A DNA stretch of 64,000 nucleotides from Myxococcales bacterium (GTDB lineage: Bacteria > Myxococcota_A > Polyangia > Polyangiales > Ga0077539): NCBI GenBank assembly GCA_016793325.1, contig JAEUKI010000078.1, positions 62,001-126,000 on the forward strand, written 5' to 3'. Under the pieces are notes generated by a model, which was given only the letters and a program-made list of their open reading frames with translations, had not been told where the DNA came from and made no database searches. Within the stretch, counting starts at the first letter, position 1; the number at the start of each line of letters is the position of its first letter. Below, piece after piece: positions 1 through 9,127 of this stretch. The position numbers were made by a program, and so were the translations under genes.

Positions 1-672
1 GCCAAGTCCATCGTTCGAGCGGCGGGCGGGCGGGTGGCAGAGTCCGTGGTGCTTCCGCCGGACGACGTGATCGCGGCGCGCGCGGCGATCGAAGAGATCG
101 TGAGCGAGCACGGGCGCGCGGTGGTCAAGCCCGTGGCCGACGGCTCGAGCGTGGGGCTCTTTCACGCGCGGACCCTCGAAGACGCGCGCACGATCGCGGA
201 AGAGGTCGCCTCGCGCGGCGTCGCGTACCTCTGTGAAGCGTTCGTCTCGGGGCCCGAGCTCACCGTGGGCGTCGCGCAAACGGACTCGGGTGAAGCCCGC
301 GTCCTCTGCGCGAGCGAGGTGCGGCTCGACCCCGGTCGCGTGTTCGATTTCGAGGGAAAATACCTCGGCAAAGGCACCATCGAGCTCACCCCCGCAGAGC
401 AGCCCGCGCCGATCGTCCGCGCCGCTGAAGACCTCGCGCTGCTCGCGCACAACGCCCTCGGGTGCGAGGGGTACACGCGCACCGACGTGATCGTCAGCGA
501 GCGCGGCGCGGTGTTTCTCGAGACCAACACGCTCCCGGGGCTCACCAAGGCGAGCTTCATCCCGCAGCAGGTCGCCGCGAAGGGCGAGGAGCTCGGAGAC
601 TTTTTGCGCACACACATTCGACTGGCGCTCGCCCGTCGAGACCGCGATCGCGCCGCGCGAACAGCGCGTTGA
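1..672 (+). CDS. ddl: D-alanine-D-alanine ligase, C-terminal part (5' end outside window)
   Basis: The frame is open from base 1, so the N-terminal substrate domain lies upstream of the window. The visible 223 residues cover the ATP-grasp part: VVKPVADGSSVG (ATP-binding lysine and loop), an EAFVSGPELTVGV strand, GYTRTDVIV, and the Mg-ligating FLETNTLPGLT motif. This family joins two D-alanines for peptidoglycan precursors in the cytoplasm. The last dozen residues are Arg/Ala-rich and look like an unstructured tail. The next gene is convergent and ends 7 bp away. The fold assignment is firm. Which D-Ala-D-X ligase variant it is cannot be decided without the N-terminal half. Confidence 0.88.
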   Translation, partial: AKSIVRAAGGRVAESVVLPPDDVIAARAAIEEIVSEHGRAVVKPVADGSSVGLFHARTLEDARTIAEEVASRGVAYLCEAFVSGPELTVGVAQTDSGEARVLCASEVRLDPGRVFDFEGKYLGKGTIELTPAEQPAPIVRAAEDLALLAHNALGCEGYTRTDVIVSERGAVFLETNTLPGLTKASFIPQQVAAKGEELGDFLRTHIRLALARRDRDRAARTAR

Positions 673-679
673 GCGGCGC

Positions 680-1864
680 TCAGCTCCCGCAGCAGCCGCC
701 GCGCGACACGGTGAACATCACGCCCGTGAACGTGTTGTACTGCAAGTGCCACCACATGCGCGGCGCGGCGAACGTGCGGTCGAAGTAGTCGAGGACCTGC
801 GCGAGGGTGTTGCAGCCGCCGGGCATTCCGCGGCACGTCGACGCGCAGACCATCCTCGGGTAGCCCGCGGGGTCGGTGAGCGTCGCCATGGGCATGCCCG
901 CGCGCTCGACGATGGCCGCGGCGACGCCGCTGACGACGGCGGTCATCGAGTTGAAGCCGACGACGTGCACGCGGCGCACGGACGAGGCGAACGCGCCGGT
1001 GATCACCACCTCGACGGGCTCGTAGGCGATCACGCCCACGAATTCAACAGCGCGGTCGACGTCGATGACGGCGCGTCCGCCGTCGTAGTTGGCCACGACG
1101 ATGTAGCGGCCCGTCGCGCTCTCGACCATGGGCCCCATCGCGCAGGACGGACCCATGCTCGTGCAGCCCTCGTCGATCATCCCGTCGCAGTCGTCATCAG
1201 CGCCGTTGCTGCACACCTCCGTGCGCGGAACGACCTCGCCCACGCACGCCCCGTACATCGCGGGCATCCCGGCCATGCACGTGCGCGTTCCTGCGCGACA
1301 GGCGCCCATGCCCATCGTTGCTGCGGGGCCCGAGTAGCAGCTCGTGGTCGAGCCCACCATGCAGCCGCAGTCTTCGTCGGTCATCCCGTCGCAGTCGTCG
1401 TCGGACATATTGTCGCAGCGCTCGGTCGTGGGCGCGACGCCGCCCTCGCACGTGTCGCTCCATCGTCCGACTTCGCCGCTCCCGATGCAGCGCTGAACGC
1501 CGCGTCGACACGCGCCGACGCCCGCCACCGAGCGCGGCCCGAGCGAGCACGCGCGCGTCGTGTTGGGAATGCAGTTGCACGTCGACGGAAAGAGCCCCGT
1601 CCCGTCGTCACCGACGATCATGGGACAGTTTGCAGCGTCGACGACGTCCACCGAGCCCGAGTCCGTCGGGGCGGGTCGATCCGTCGCGACGTCGGGCAGC
1701 GCTGTCGCGTCCTGCGCGGCGTCGGCGGACGTCGCGTCTCGAGGCGTTGGCTGATCGACGGTCTGTGCGTCCCGAGGCGCGAGCATCGGAGGCGAGGCGC
1801 ACGCCGCGCTCCACAGCGCGACGGCGAACAGAGAAGACATCGAGCGTAGCGACATGGCTGCCAT
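680..1864 (-). CDS. MopE-motif lipoprotein of unknown function
   Basis: A 394-residue exported protein. The N-terminus (MAAMSLRSMSSLFAVALW) leads to Cys22 in a plausible lipobox (SAAC), followed by a Pro/Asp/Ala/Thr-rich linker to about residue 85. Two copies of the short Cys/Asp metal-binding motif known from MopE-type proteins of delta-proteobacteria follow (CDNMSDDDCDG and CSNGADDDCDG). The roughly 170-residue C-terminal domain, ending in GGCCGS, is not recognised. Starts at 1855 or 1843 are also possible and keep the signal peptide. I infer a cell-envelope, possibly Ca- or Cu-binding protein. The repeat motif is recognised but no enzymatic function is visible. Confidence 0.72.
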   Translation of the reverse strand: MAAMSLRSMSSLFAVALWSAACASPPMLAPRDAQTVDQPTPRDATSADAAQDATALPDVATDRPAPTDSGSVDVVDAANCPMIVGDDGTGLFPSTCNCIPNTTRACSLGPRSVAGVGACRRGVQRCIGSGEVGRWSDTCEGGVAPTTERCDNMSDDDCDGMTDEDCGCMVGSTTSCYSGPAATMGMGACRAGTRTCMAGMPAMYGACVGEVVPRTEVCSNGADDDCDGMIDEGCTSMGPSCAMGPMVESATGRYIVVANYDGGRAVIDVDRAVEFVGVIAYEPVEVVITGAFASSVRRVHVVGFNSMTAVVSGVAAAIVERAGMPMATLTDPAGYPRMVCASTCRGMPGGCNTLAQVLDYFDRTFAAPRMWWHLQYNTFTGVMFTVSRGGCCGS

Positions 1865-1953
1865 CGTACGTCTGGACGCACCTCGAGCGTCCAAGTTTGC
1901 GCGCAGTTCATCGCGTCGAGCGACGACGGAGTACGCTCGGCGCCGAGCGCCCG

Positions 1954-4311
1954 ATGTCTCTCTCAGACCACCAAGCTCCCAGTCGCGCGGCGCTCTTTGC
2001 GCGCGTCGCGTGGGTGACGCTCGTCGTCGCTGGCGTCTTGTTCGCGGCCCGCGCGGCGAGCTGGGGGCCTTCGCCTCGCGACGCGAGCAGCACCGAGTTC
2101 TCTGCGCGACGCGCTGCGCAAACCGTTCGATCGCTCGCGTCATCGGTCGGTCGACGCGAGTCGGGAACGCCCAACTACACCCGCGCCGCGCTGCTCGTCG
2201 CCGACGAGCTCCGCGCGATCCCTGGGGTCAGCGTCGAGTCGCGCCCCGAGCTCGGCGCGAGCCGCGACCCAGGCGATCCATCGATCGCGCTCTCGTTTCG
2301 CGCGCACAACGTCGTGGCTCACCTCGCGGGCCGTCGCGCGTCGAACCTCCTCGTGACGGCGCACCTCGACGCGCCGCCCCGCAGTCCGGGCGCCGCAGAT
2401 AACGGGAGCGGCGTGGCCGTCGCCGTCGAAGTGCTCCGAGCGCTCGCGTCGAGCGGGCCGCACGAGCACGGGACGATCGTCGTACTCACCGACGGCGAAG
2501 AGACTGGGCTCTTCGGCGCGCGGACGTTCGCACTCGATCCGCGGGTTCGCTCGGCGATCGCGGTCATCAACTTGGACGCGGGCGGAGCCTCGGGTCGATC
2601 GATCATCTTGCGCGCGGGGCCTCGATCGCGGTGGCTCGTTCGCGAGTTCGCCGCGAGCGCGCCGTATCCGCATGGGAGCGTGATCGTTCAACAGCTGCTC
2701 GAGGGCGACATCCTGCACAACGTCGAGACCGACGCGCGGGCCTTCTACGACGAACGAGTGATCGGTCTGGATTTTACCGCGTACGAAGAGGGCTACCCGT
2801 ACCACACACGGCTCGACACGCCCGACCGACTCGACCTCTCGCTCGTGCAGCACCAGGGCGACAACGTCCTCGCGTTCGCGCGGAGGCTCGTGGACGCGCG
2901 GGCGTCTTCGCCTCCCGCGACCGATCCCCCCCTGGTCTTCTACGACTTCGCAGGGCGCTGGATGGCCGTGTACGAGCAGCGAACCGCCGGGTGGCTCGCG
3001 CTCTTCGCGATCGCGCTGACCCTGTCCTCCATCGTCCGCGCGCGACGCAAGGGAGCCTCCGTGACAGCGCTCGTCGCGAGCATGCTCGTCACGCTCGCAA
3101 GGGTGCTCTCGGCGCTCGTGACGACCGTCGGCTGCGGCGTGTTGCTCGCGGCGGCAGGGCGTCCTCACGCGTGGTTCGCGCGGCCATGGTGGCTTGTTTT
3201 TGTGTGCTGCACAGCGAGCGCGCTCGGCGCGAGCCTGGTCTCGACGATCGCCTCCAAGGCGCGAAAGAACCGAGAACCACCCGCGGTTTCGACGGAGCTC
3301 GCGGGGAGCGCGGGGCTCTTCGCGCTCGTGTTGGCGCTCGCGACCGTGAAAGAGATCGCCGCGGCGTACATGCTGCTCTGGTGGTGCATCGCCAGCGCGA
3401 TCGCGGCGCACGTCGCGCTCGCGGTGAGGCGACGCGAGCGAATCGCTGCGGCGCTCGTGCTCGCTCCGGCCGCGCTGCTCTCGACGCAGACGGGGCTCTC
3501 GCTCTTATTCGCGATGACGCCGCGCACGGGGCACATTCCGACGCCATTTTCGCTGGACCCCGCGGTGTTCGGCTTCGCGGCGATCGTCGTCGCGCCGGTG
3601 GTGGTGCTCGCGTGTCTGCTCACCGAGCGCGGGGCGACGACGGGCGCACACGGGCGCTTCGCGGCGCTCGCCGCGGCGCTCACGGCGGTGGGGCTCGTCG
3701 TGATCGGGGCGGGACCCACGTTCACAGTCCCGCGTCCGCGGAGGATCTTGCTCGAGCACCGCGACCTCGACGGAGAGCGACCGACGATCGAGTACCGCGC
3801 CCTGGATTTTCCGCCGCTCGCGCCGTCACTGCCGCCCGGGAGCGACGGCGCACTCGTCCGCGCGCGAGGCCGCGCGAACAGCATCGTGCTCCCGTGGGCG
3901 CGCGGGCTCGAGAGCTTCGGCGCGAGCGCCGAGGCGAGCGGCTTCGATCCGCCGTCGATCGTCGTCGAGGCAAGCGAGCCCGCGGGCGACGGGCTCCATC
4001 GCGTTCGATTTCGTGTGCGCCCAGGATCCCAGCACCTCGATCGCCTCGTCTTCGCGCCGAACACCATCGTGCGGTGGAACCTCGGCGATCCTCCCCCCGC
4101 CGATCGCGAGACGACCCTCGACGTGTTCGGCGTCGAGCCCGAGGGGCGCTCGCTCGAGATCGTCACGCGCGACCCGGCGCCGCGCGTTCGAGCGTGGCGC
4201 GTGTACTACGACCTAAGCCCGTCGATCCGTCGCGCCCACGCGGCGCTTCCGCCGTGGATCCACACGCTCGACCTCGTCGCGCGCGGCCGCGACATCGCGC
4301 TCGCTCGTTAG
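1954..4311 (+). CDS. Membrane-bound M28 family zinc peptidase
   Basis: A 785-residue protein. A short N-terminal membrane segment (about 13-31) precedes a peptidase M28 domain (about 90-330) with the full co-catalytic zinc set: His137 in HLD, Asp149 in ADNGSG, Glu182/Glu183 in GEETGLFG, Asp208 in NLDAGG and His284 in YHTRLDTPD. The second half has many hydrophobic segments (about 350-600) and a soluble C-terminal domain. This layout recalls ERMP1/Fxna-type membrane peptidases, so the catalytic domain is probably periplasmic. The ATG at 1954 is the first start that gives a membrane anchor; the frame is open much further upstream. Its stop overlaps the stop of the convergent next gene. The substrate is unknown. 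Confidence 0.85.
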   Translation: MSLSDHQAPSRAALFARVAWVTLVVAGVLFAARAASWGPSPRDASSTEFSARRAAQTVRSLASSVGRRESGTPNYTRAALLVADELRAIPGVSVESRPELGASRDPGDPSIALSFRAHNVVAHLAGRRASNLLVTAHLDAPPRSPGAADNGSGVAVAVEVLRALASSGPHEHGTIVVLTDGEETGLFGARTFALDPRVRSAIAVINLDAGGASGRSIILRAGPRSRWLVREFAASAPYPHGSVIVQQLLEGDILHNVETDARAFYDERVIGLDFTAYEEGYPYHTRLDTPDRLDLSLVQHQGDNVLAFARRLVDARASSPPATDPPLVFYDFAGRWMAVYEQRTAGWLALFAIALTLSSIVRARRKGASVTALVASMLVTLARVLSALVTTVGCGVLLAAAGRPHAWFARPWWLVFVCCTASALGASLVSTIASKARKNREPPAVSTELAGSAGLFALVLALATVKEIAAAYMLLWWCIASAIAAHVALAVRRRERIAAALVLAPAALLSTQTGLSLLFAMTPRTGHIPTPFSLDPAVFGFAAIVVAPVVVLACLLTERGATTGAHGRFAALAAALTAVGLVVIGAGPTFTVPRPRRILLEHRDLDGERPTIEYRALDFPPLAPSLPPGSDGALVRARGRANSIVLPWARGLESFGASAEASGFDPPSIVVEASEPAGDGLHRVRFRVRPGSQHLDRLVFAPNTIVRWNLGDPPPADRETTLDVFGVEPEGRSLEIVTRDPAPRVRAWRVYYDLSPSIRRAHAALPPWIHTLDLVARGRDIALAR

Positions 4312-4880
4312 AATTTCACGCCGAGCCGGTAGCCGAAGCCGAACATGCCCGAGATGGACGTGCCTGCGTTCGTCGAGAGGATCAGCGCGCCGAGGTTGAC
4401 GAAGGGCTCGATGATCCCGTTGCTCCCGACGAAGATCGTAAACGGAAGCTCGAACGCCACGGGCGCGATCACGACCGTCGACGCGCCCGTGGGGATCACC
4501 GTCACGCTCGTTCGCATCATCGGGCTCAGCGCGAAGTTGAGCAGCAGCGGAACGGCCCCGCCGAGCCCGAGCGTCGGCGACACCGCGAGGCTCGTTCCGC
4601 TCGTCCCCGTGAAGCCGCCCGCGACGCCGAAGGCGATCCCGGGTTGAATCAAGAAGTGATTGACCGTGATCCGCAGCGTCCCGCCGAGGCCCGCGACGAA
4701 CGCCGCCGGCCCGTTGCCGAACAACAACGCCGTCGTGTTCGAGAACGTCACGATGTCCCCGTGCTGCATGAGCGAGATCGACCCGCGCCCGTACGTGTAC
4801 GCGCCCTGCGCAGACGCGTCCGCCGCGGCCGCGGTCAACGCGAGCGCGACGCTCGTCGCGATGAATACTGGTGCCTTCAT
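4308..4880 (-). CDS. Exported small beta-rich protein, possibly outer membrane
   Basis: A 190-residue protein with a clear signal peptide (MKAPVFIATSVALALTAAAADASAQ, cleavage near residue 25). The mature part alternates hydrophobic and Gly-rich stretches (GGTLRITVNHF, LGLGGAVPLLLNF) and ends in GFGYRLGVKF. A C-terminal aromatic residue after alternating residues is typical of small outer-membrane beta-barrels. ATG at 4880 is the only start that puts the signal sequence at the terminus. The TAA stop overlaps the TAG of the convergent M28 peptidase gene by two bases (TTAG). No specific function can be assigned. Confidence 0.72.
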   Translation of the reverse strand: MKAPVFIATSVALALTAAAADASAQGAYTYGRGSISLMQHGDIVTFSNTTALLFGNGPAAFVAGLGGTLRITVNHFLIQPGIAFGVAGGFTGTSGTSLAVSPTLGLGGAVPLLLNFALSPMMRTSVTVIPTGASTVVIAPVAFELPFTIFVGSNGIIEPFVNLGALILSTNAGTSISGMFGFGYRLGVKF

Positions 4881-5022
4881 GTGTGCGTCTCCGTTCGGTG
4901 ATCCATCGAAGGGGCGGCACCATAGCGCCGCCTTCGCTTGGCGACAGGCGAGCGAATCTGCTGTGGAAATTCCGCCACCACTCGCCGCGTGACTTCGCCT
5001 CACCGACCGTCGAGGGACGGCG

Positions 5023-6873
5023 TCAGCGCGCGATCGCGCGGAGCACGCGATCGGCGACCGCGCGTGTGGATCCTCCCGAGACGATCCACACGCGCTGGCC
5101 GCGGATCGCCATCGCTCGCGGCTCGTCGCCTCCGCTCGCGACGCCCGCGTAGGTGCGCACGTAGACGTTCATCGTGTGGTCGCCCTTGGTCGCGGTCGCA
5201 GAGAGCGTTCGAACGCCGTCTCCCTCGTCGTTGTCATCGGGGTCGCCGCTGCACGTCCACCCCGAGCGCTGCAGCGCCGCGCGAAGCCCGCTGACGGACG
5301 TGGCGCTCGCGCCGAGCAGCACGCGCACCTCGGCCTCCGTGGCGCTCTCTTCGGCCTCGCGAGGGACCATCGTGACCGTGCTGCCCCGCATTCGCACGCG
5401 GCTCTGCAGCGCTGCGGGCACGGTCGAGTAGTCGACGAAGCGCACTTGCAGCGAGTCGTCGTCGGTGTCGATCGACGCGGTTCGCTCGGTGGCCTTCGAG
5501 TACGCGTCGGTGTCCGCGGTCGCGTCGTTCACGCGATAGCGCGCGCCGAGCGCCGCGCGAAGCGTCGCTGCAAACGACGGGTCGGGGCGCGACGTAGGCG
5601 CGTCGCTCGCGGCGCCCTCGGCGCCCGCGTCTCCAGCGTTTTGCCCAGCGACTTGCGACGGCTGCGCCGGAGTCGCGACCGCGGTCGCCGGCTCGAACGC
5701 GAGCGTCGCGGGGATGCTCCCGCCCATTCGCTGCGCGAGAAATCTCGCGAACGCGCGGTCTCCCTCGACCAGCGAGAACTCGCTCGTGGCGTCGGCGACC
5801 GAGCGCATCGTGTTCGAGCATCGCGCCTCGGGAGCGCGGATCGTCTCGCCGTGCACGCGCTGTCCCGTGCGCGGGTCGAACACTTCGACGAGCCCGTCTC
5901 GCATGACGCGATCGACTTGGACGATCTGCGCTCCGCGGCGGTAGCGACCGCAGCTGGCTCGACGCTCGACGCCGCGACGGAGGTACCCGACGAACCGCAC
6001 GTCCGACGGGCGCTCCACAGGGCCGAACACGTTGGAGAGCACGTTGTTCGTGAAGAGCAACGCGCCGCGGGCGTCCGCCGAAGGCGCAGAAGTGAGCACC
6101 GCGCGATCCTTGGCCGAGACGAAGAGCTCGCCGTACGCGTAGCTCACGTCGTAGGTGGACATCGCGATCGACCCGCGCAGCTCGACGCCGTCGGCGAAGC
6201 GCACGGTCACGGGCTTTTGAATCCGTGTGCGCCGAAAGTTGTTCCACCCGCCCGAGTCGCTCGGACCGAAGGCGAGGCCCTCGAGCGCGGACGCAGCCTC
6301 GAACGGGATCGTCTCCTGCCGGCCCGCGAGCGTCACGGTGCGATCGCCCACGGTCACGCGCGCGCCCGACTCGCCCGACAGCCGAACGTTGGTGCCGACG
6401 AACGCCACCGAGCACGACCGCCCCTCGCACGACAGGAGGTTCACCGTGTCGCTCTGTCGCAGGCGCGGAGGCGTACGAAGCGGCGCGTGCCCAGTCCCGT
6501 ACGGCTGCGACCGATCGCCGATCACACCGCACTGAAACATCGCAAACTCCGGGAGCCGTCCAGACACTTGCACAGTGATCGTGGCGACCCCGTTCGGGTC
6601 CGCGACGCTCACCGCTTCGCCGAGCCGTCGATCGACGAGCGTCACGCGCGCGCCCGGTTGCGTGCGAATCGCCCCGCGAAGCGCGTATCCGCCAGCGACG
6701 ACCTCGACCGAAAACTCCCCCTCGCACGGCATCCTGGGGCCCGCGCCAAACTCGCGACGGCGACGGTCCTTGCAGCCGCCGAGCGCCACGATGGACGCCG
6801 CGACGAGAACCACCATCGCCCCGCGCGCCGCGCGCCGCGAGCGGATCGCTCGGATCGTTGAATTCGTGTTCAT
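5023..6873 (-). CDS. Large orphan lipoprotein
   Basis: A 616-residue protein beginning MNTNSTIRAIRSRRAARG, a basic twin-arginine-containing region, then a hydrophobic core and the lipobox ALGGC (Cys34). The mature part is rich in beta-type sequence (VTLVDRRLGEAVSVADPNG, VRFADGVELRG). It carries an Ala/Pro/Gly/Asp-rich linker around residues 420-455 (VAGQNAGDAGAEGAASDAP). I recognise no family. It is divergent from the terpene-cyclase gene across a 322-bp spacer. A GTG directly before the ATG is an alternative start. It is probably an outer- or inner-membrane-anchored periplasmic protein. Confidence 0.65.
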   Translation of the reverse strand: MNTNSTIRAIRSRRAARGAMVVLVAASIVALGGCKDRRRREFGAGPRMPCEGEFSVEVVAGGYALRGAIRTQPGARVTLVDRRLGEAVSVADPNGVATITVQVSGRLPEFAMFQCGVIGDRSQPYGTGHAPLRTPPRLRQSDTVNLLSCEGRSCSVAFVGTNVRLSGESGARVTVGDRTVTLAGRQETIPFEAASALEGLAFGPSDSGGWNNFRRTRIQKPVTVRFADGVELRGSIAMSTYDVSYAYGELFVSAKDRAVLTSAPSADARGALLFTNNVLSNVFGPVERPSDVRFVGYLRRGVERRASCGRYRRGAQIVQVDRVMRDGLVEVFDPRTGQRVHGETIRAPEARCSNTMRSVADATSEFSLVEGDRAFARFLAQRMGGSIPATLAFEPATAVATPAQPSQVAGQNAGDAGAEGAASDAPTSRPDPSFAATLRAALGARYRVNDATADTDAYSKATERTASIDTDDDSLQVRFVDYSTVPAALQSRVRMRGSTVTMVPREAEESATEAEVRVLLGASATSVSGLRAALQRSGWTCSGDPDDNDEGDGVRTLSATATKGDHTMNVYVRTYAGVASGGDEPRAMAIRGQRVWIVSGGSTRAVADRVLRAIAR

Positions 6874-7195
6874 GACAGGGTCGCTCCCGCCGCTCGCGAC
6901 GCACAGCGCTCTCGCGGCGATGCAAACGGCTCGGGTCCGACGATGCGACCTTCGGGACCGGGCGTTGACCAAAAGTCCCCAATTCCAACTAAGCGCTGGT
7001 TTCACAACCGGACCGAGCTGCGCGAAGAGACGCAAGTGCTGCAAGGAGAGCGTTCGAAGACGGGCTGGATGCCCGTCGAGAACGGTCGACGCAGCAGCGC
7101 GCTGCGGATCTGAAGCGCGGCGACGGGAGGCTTTGAATCCAGTTCGACACAGCACCCTGAGAAAACCGACCGCGAGCGGGCATTCATCGCAACGA
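6874..7195. other. Divergent intergenic spacer
   Basis: A 322-bp gene-free stretch between two divergent genes that must hold both promoters. It is slightly less GC-rich around 6961-7000, where a TTGACC (6965-6970) could be a -35 element for the cyclase operon. No convincing -10 partner at 16-18 bp is visible, so I do not call a promoter. No tandem repeat, hairpin or RNA gene is evident. Confidence 0.5.
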
Positions 7196-9127
7196 ATGCA
7201 GCCAGATCCCCCTCGCCCCCTCCGCGAGCGCGAGCTCCGCGACCCCCGCGCCACGATCGAGGCCCCTCGATCCGACGGGCCGACGCTCGACGTGTGCATC
7301 GAGCGCGCCGTGGCCCACCTGCTCGCTCGTCAGCGAGACGACGGTAGCTGGGACGAGCCGTGCGACGGCGGACCGGCGAGCACGGCCAACGCCCTCGTCG
7401 CGCTCGCCAAGGTCTCTGCCCTCGATGACGACACACGCCGTCGCTGCGTCGAGACGCTCGTCCGCGCGCAGCGAAGCGACGGAGGGTTCGAGTCGTACCC
7501 GAGCGAGGGACGATCGGAGCTCGGCGCGACCGCGAGCGTTCTCGCTGCGCTGACGGTGTGCCTCGACGACCCTCGCGCGGCGAGAGCCCACGCGCGCGCG
7601 CGGAGCTTCGTCGACGCACACGGAGGACTCGACGCGGTCGTGCGACGACTCGGAGCGGGAGACATGGCGCCCCTGTTTCTCGTCGCCGCCGGCGTGATGG
7701 AAGGCGCGCGGCTGCCGAGAATCCCCGCGGGATGGATCGGCTCCCGTCGCGCGAGAGCGTGGGTCGAGCGCTACGTTCACGGCGGCGCCGCGCTCGTGAC
7801 GGGGTCGGTCGCCGCGATCCGCGCTCGTTCGGTGGGCCACGTGCCACGCTCGCTCGCGCGCGCGGTGATCGAGGTCCACGACGAGTACCAAAACCCCAAC
7901 GGCGGATTCGTCAACATCGTCCCGCACAGCGCGGTCGCGCTGCTCACGCTCGACGCCGTCGGGCTCGGGGCCGACGACGATCGCGTGGCGCGCGCGGTGA
8001 GCTTCCTTCGCGGCGAGTTCGAGCGAGAGGGCGACGATCGCGGGTGGTTTCCTGTGTTTCACAGCAGCGTGTGGACCTCGGCGCTCGTGCTCCGCGCGCT
8101 CGAGCGCAGCGGGCTACCCGCGTCGCAGGCGGCGCTCGTCCGCGGCGCCCAGTGGCTCGTGTGCGCCCAGTCGAGACAGCCCCAAGCGCGCTCCAACCAG
8201 CGAACACCCGGCGCGGTGCGCGAAGGCGGCTACGGCTTTCAAGCGCACAACGAGCGCATGACCGACAGCGACGACACCGCCGTGGCGCTCGACGCCCTCG
8301 CAGCGCTCACGAGCGCGCGCGCGCTCGAAGAACACCCTCGTCTTCGCGACGAGCTCCGCAGCGCCTCGCGCCGCGCCCTCGCGTTCTTGTACGCCATGAA
8401 CAACCGCGACGGGGGCTGGCCCGCGTTCGTTCACGGGCTGCCGTCGAAGCCGCCGGGGCCGATCATGACCGAGCCACTCGATTTGTGGCCCACAAAACCA
8501 AGCGACCTCCCACGAATCCTTCGCACGCCCCTCTACGCCTTCGGCGACCCGTCGACCGAAGACGTCACCGCGCGTGTGTTGCGCGCGCTCGCCGCGCACG
8601 GAGCTCGCGTCCCGCACCCGTTCGCCGAGCGCGGCGTCGCGTTCTTGCGCGCGCAGCAACGAGAGGACGGGGCGTTTTGGGGGCGCTGGAGCGCGAACTA
8701 TGTCTGGGCCACCGCGCACGCGATCCTCGGGCTTCGCGCGACGGGACTGCCGATCGAAGACGCAGCGCTCGCGCGCGCGACGGCGTGGATGTGTTCGAAG
8801 CAAAACAGCGACGGCGGGTTCGGCGAAGACGTCGCTTCGTACAGCGATCCGAGCCTCGCTGGCGTGGGTCCCAGCATGCCTGCGGTGACGGCCCTCGCGC
8901 TCGAGGCGCTCGTCGCGATGAACCGCGCGCACACCCGGTCCGCGCAGCGCGCCGCGGCGTACCTCCTTCGCACACAGCGCGCGGACGGGGCGTGGCCCGA
9001 CGAGGGGCACCTGCAGGTCGTGATCCCGCCGAACACGTTTTATCGCTACGGCGGCGCCGCGAGATTTCAGCCGCTCGAAGCGTTGATCGCGTATCGAGAG
9101 GCCACGAGCGAGAGGAGCGCGCCGTGA
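7196..9127 (+). CDS. Class II terpene cyclase (squalene-hopene cyclase family)
   Basis: A 643-residue protein, close to the usual 630-730 of squalene-hopene cyclases. It contains the protonating motif Asp-Ser-Asp-Asp at residues 357-360 followed by Thr-Ala, as in DxDDTA cyclases. At least six QW-type repeats are present: QRDDGSW, QRSDGGF, QNPNGGF, NRDGGWPAF, QNSDGGF and QRADGAW. GRWSANYVWATAHAILGL matches the C-terminal region of the family. The family protonates a polyprenyl chain (squalene or a related polyene) and cyclises it, usually as a monotopic membrane enzyme. The ATG at 7196 lacks a good Shine-Dalgarno and the frame is open upstream. The stop overlaps the GTG of the next gene (GTGA), so translation is coupled. 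The product could be a triterpene or a shorter cyclic terpenoid. Confidence 0.85.
   Translation: MQPDPPRPLRERELRDPRATIEAPRSDGPTLDVCIERAVAHLLARQRDDGSWDEPCDGGPASTANALVALAKVSALDDDTRRRCVETLVRAQRSDGGFESYPSEGRSELGATASVLAALTVCLDDPRAARAHARARSFVDAHGGLDAVVRRLGAGDMAPLFLVAAGVMEGARLPRIPAGWIGSRRARAWVERYVHGGAALVTGSVAAIRARSVGHVPRSLARAVIEVHDEYQNPNGGFVNIVPHSAVALLTLDAVGLGADDDRVARAVSFLRGEFEREGDDRGWFPVFHSSVWTSALVLRALERSGLPASQAALVRGAQWLVCAQSRQPQARSNQRTPGAVREGGYGFQAHNERMTDSDDTAVALDALAALTSARALEEHPRLRDELRSASRRALAFLYAMNNRDGGWPAFVHGLPSKPPGPIMTEPLDLWPTKPSDLPRILRTPLYAFGDPSTEDVTARVLRALAAHGARVPHPFAERGVAFLRAQQREDGAFWGRWSANYVWATAHAILGLRATGLPIEDAALARATAWMCSKQNSDGGFGEDVASYSDPSLAGVGPSMPAVTALALEALVAMNRAHTRSAQRAAAYLLRTQRADGAWPDEGHLQVVIPPNTFYRYGGAARFQPLEALIAYREATSERSAP

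Noticed and set aside
162..836. Long minus-strand frame opposite the D-Ala-D-Ala ligase gene
   Set aside because: It is Arg/Ser-rich with no domain and lies entirely opposite a gene with clear ATP-grasp motifs.
6965..6995. A possible sigma-70 promoter (TTGACC and a downstream AACTAA-like hexamer) before the cyclase gene
   Set aside because: The -10 match is poor and spacing is uncertain, so it is mentioned only in the spacer note and not called.
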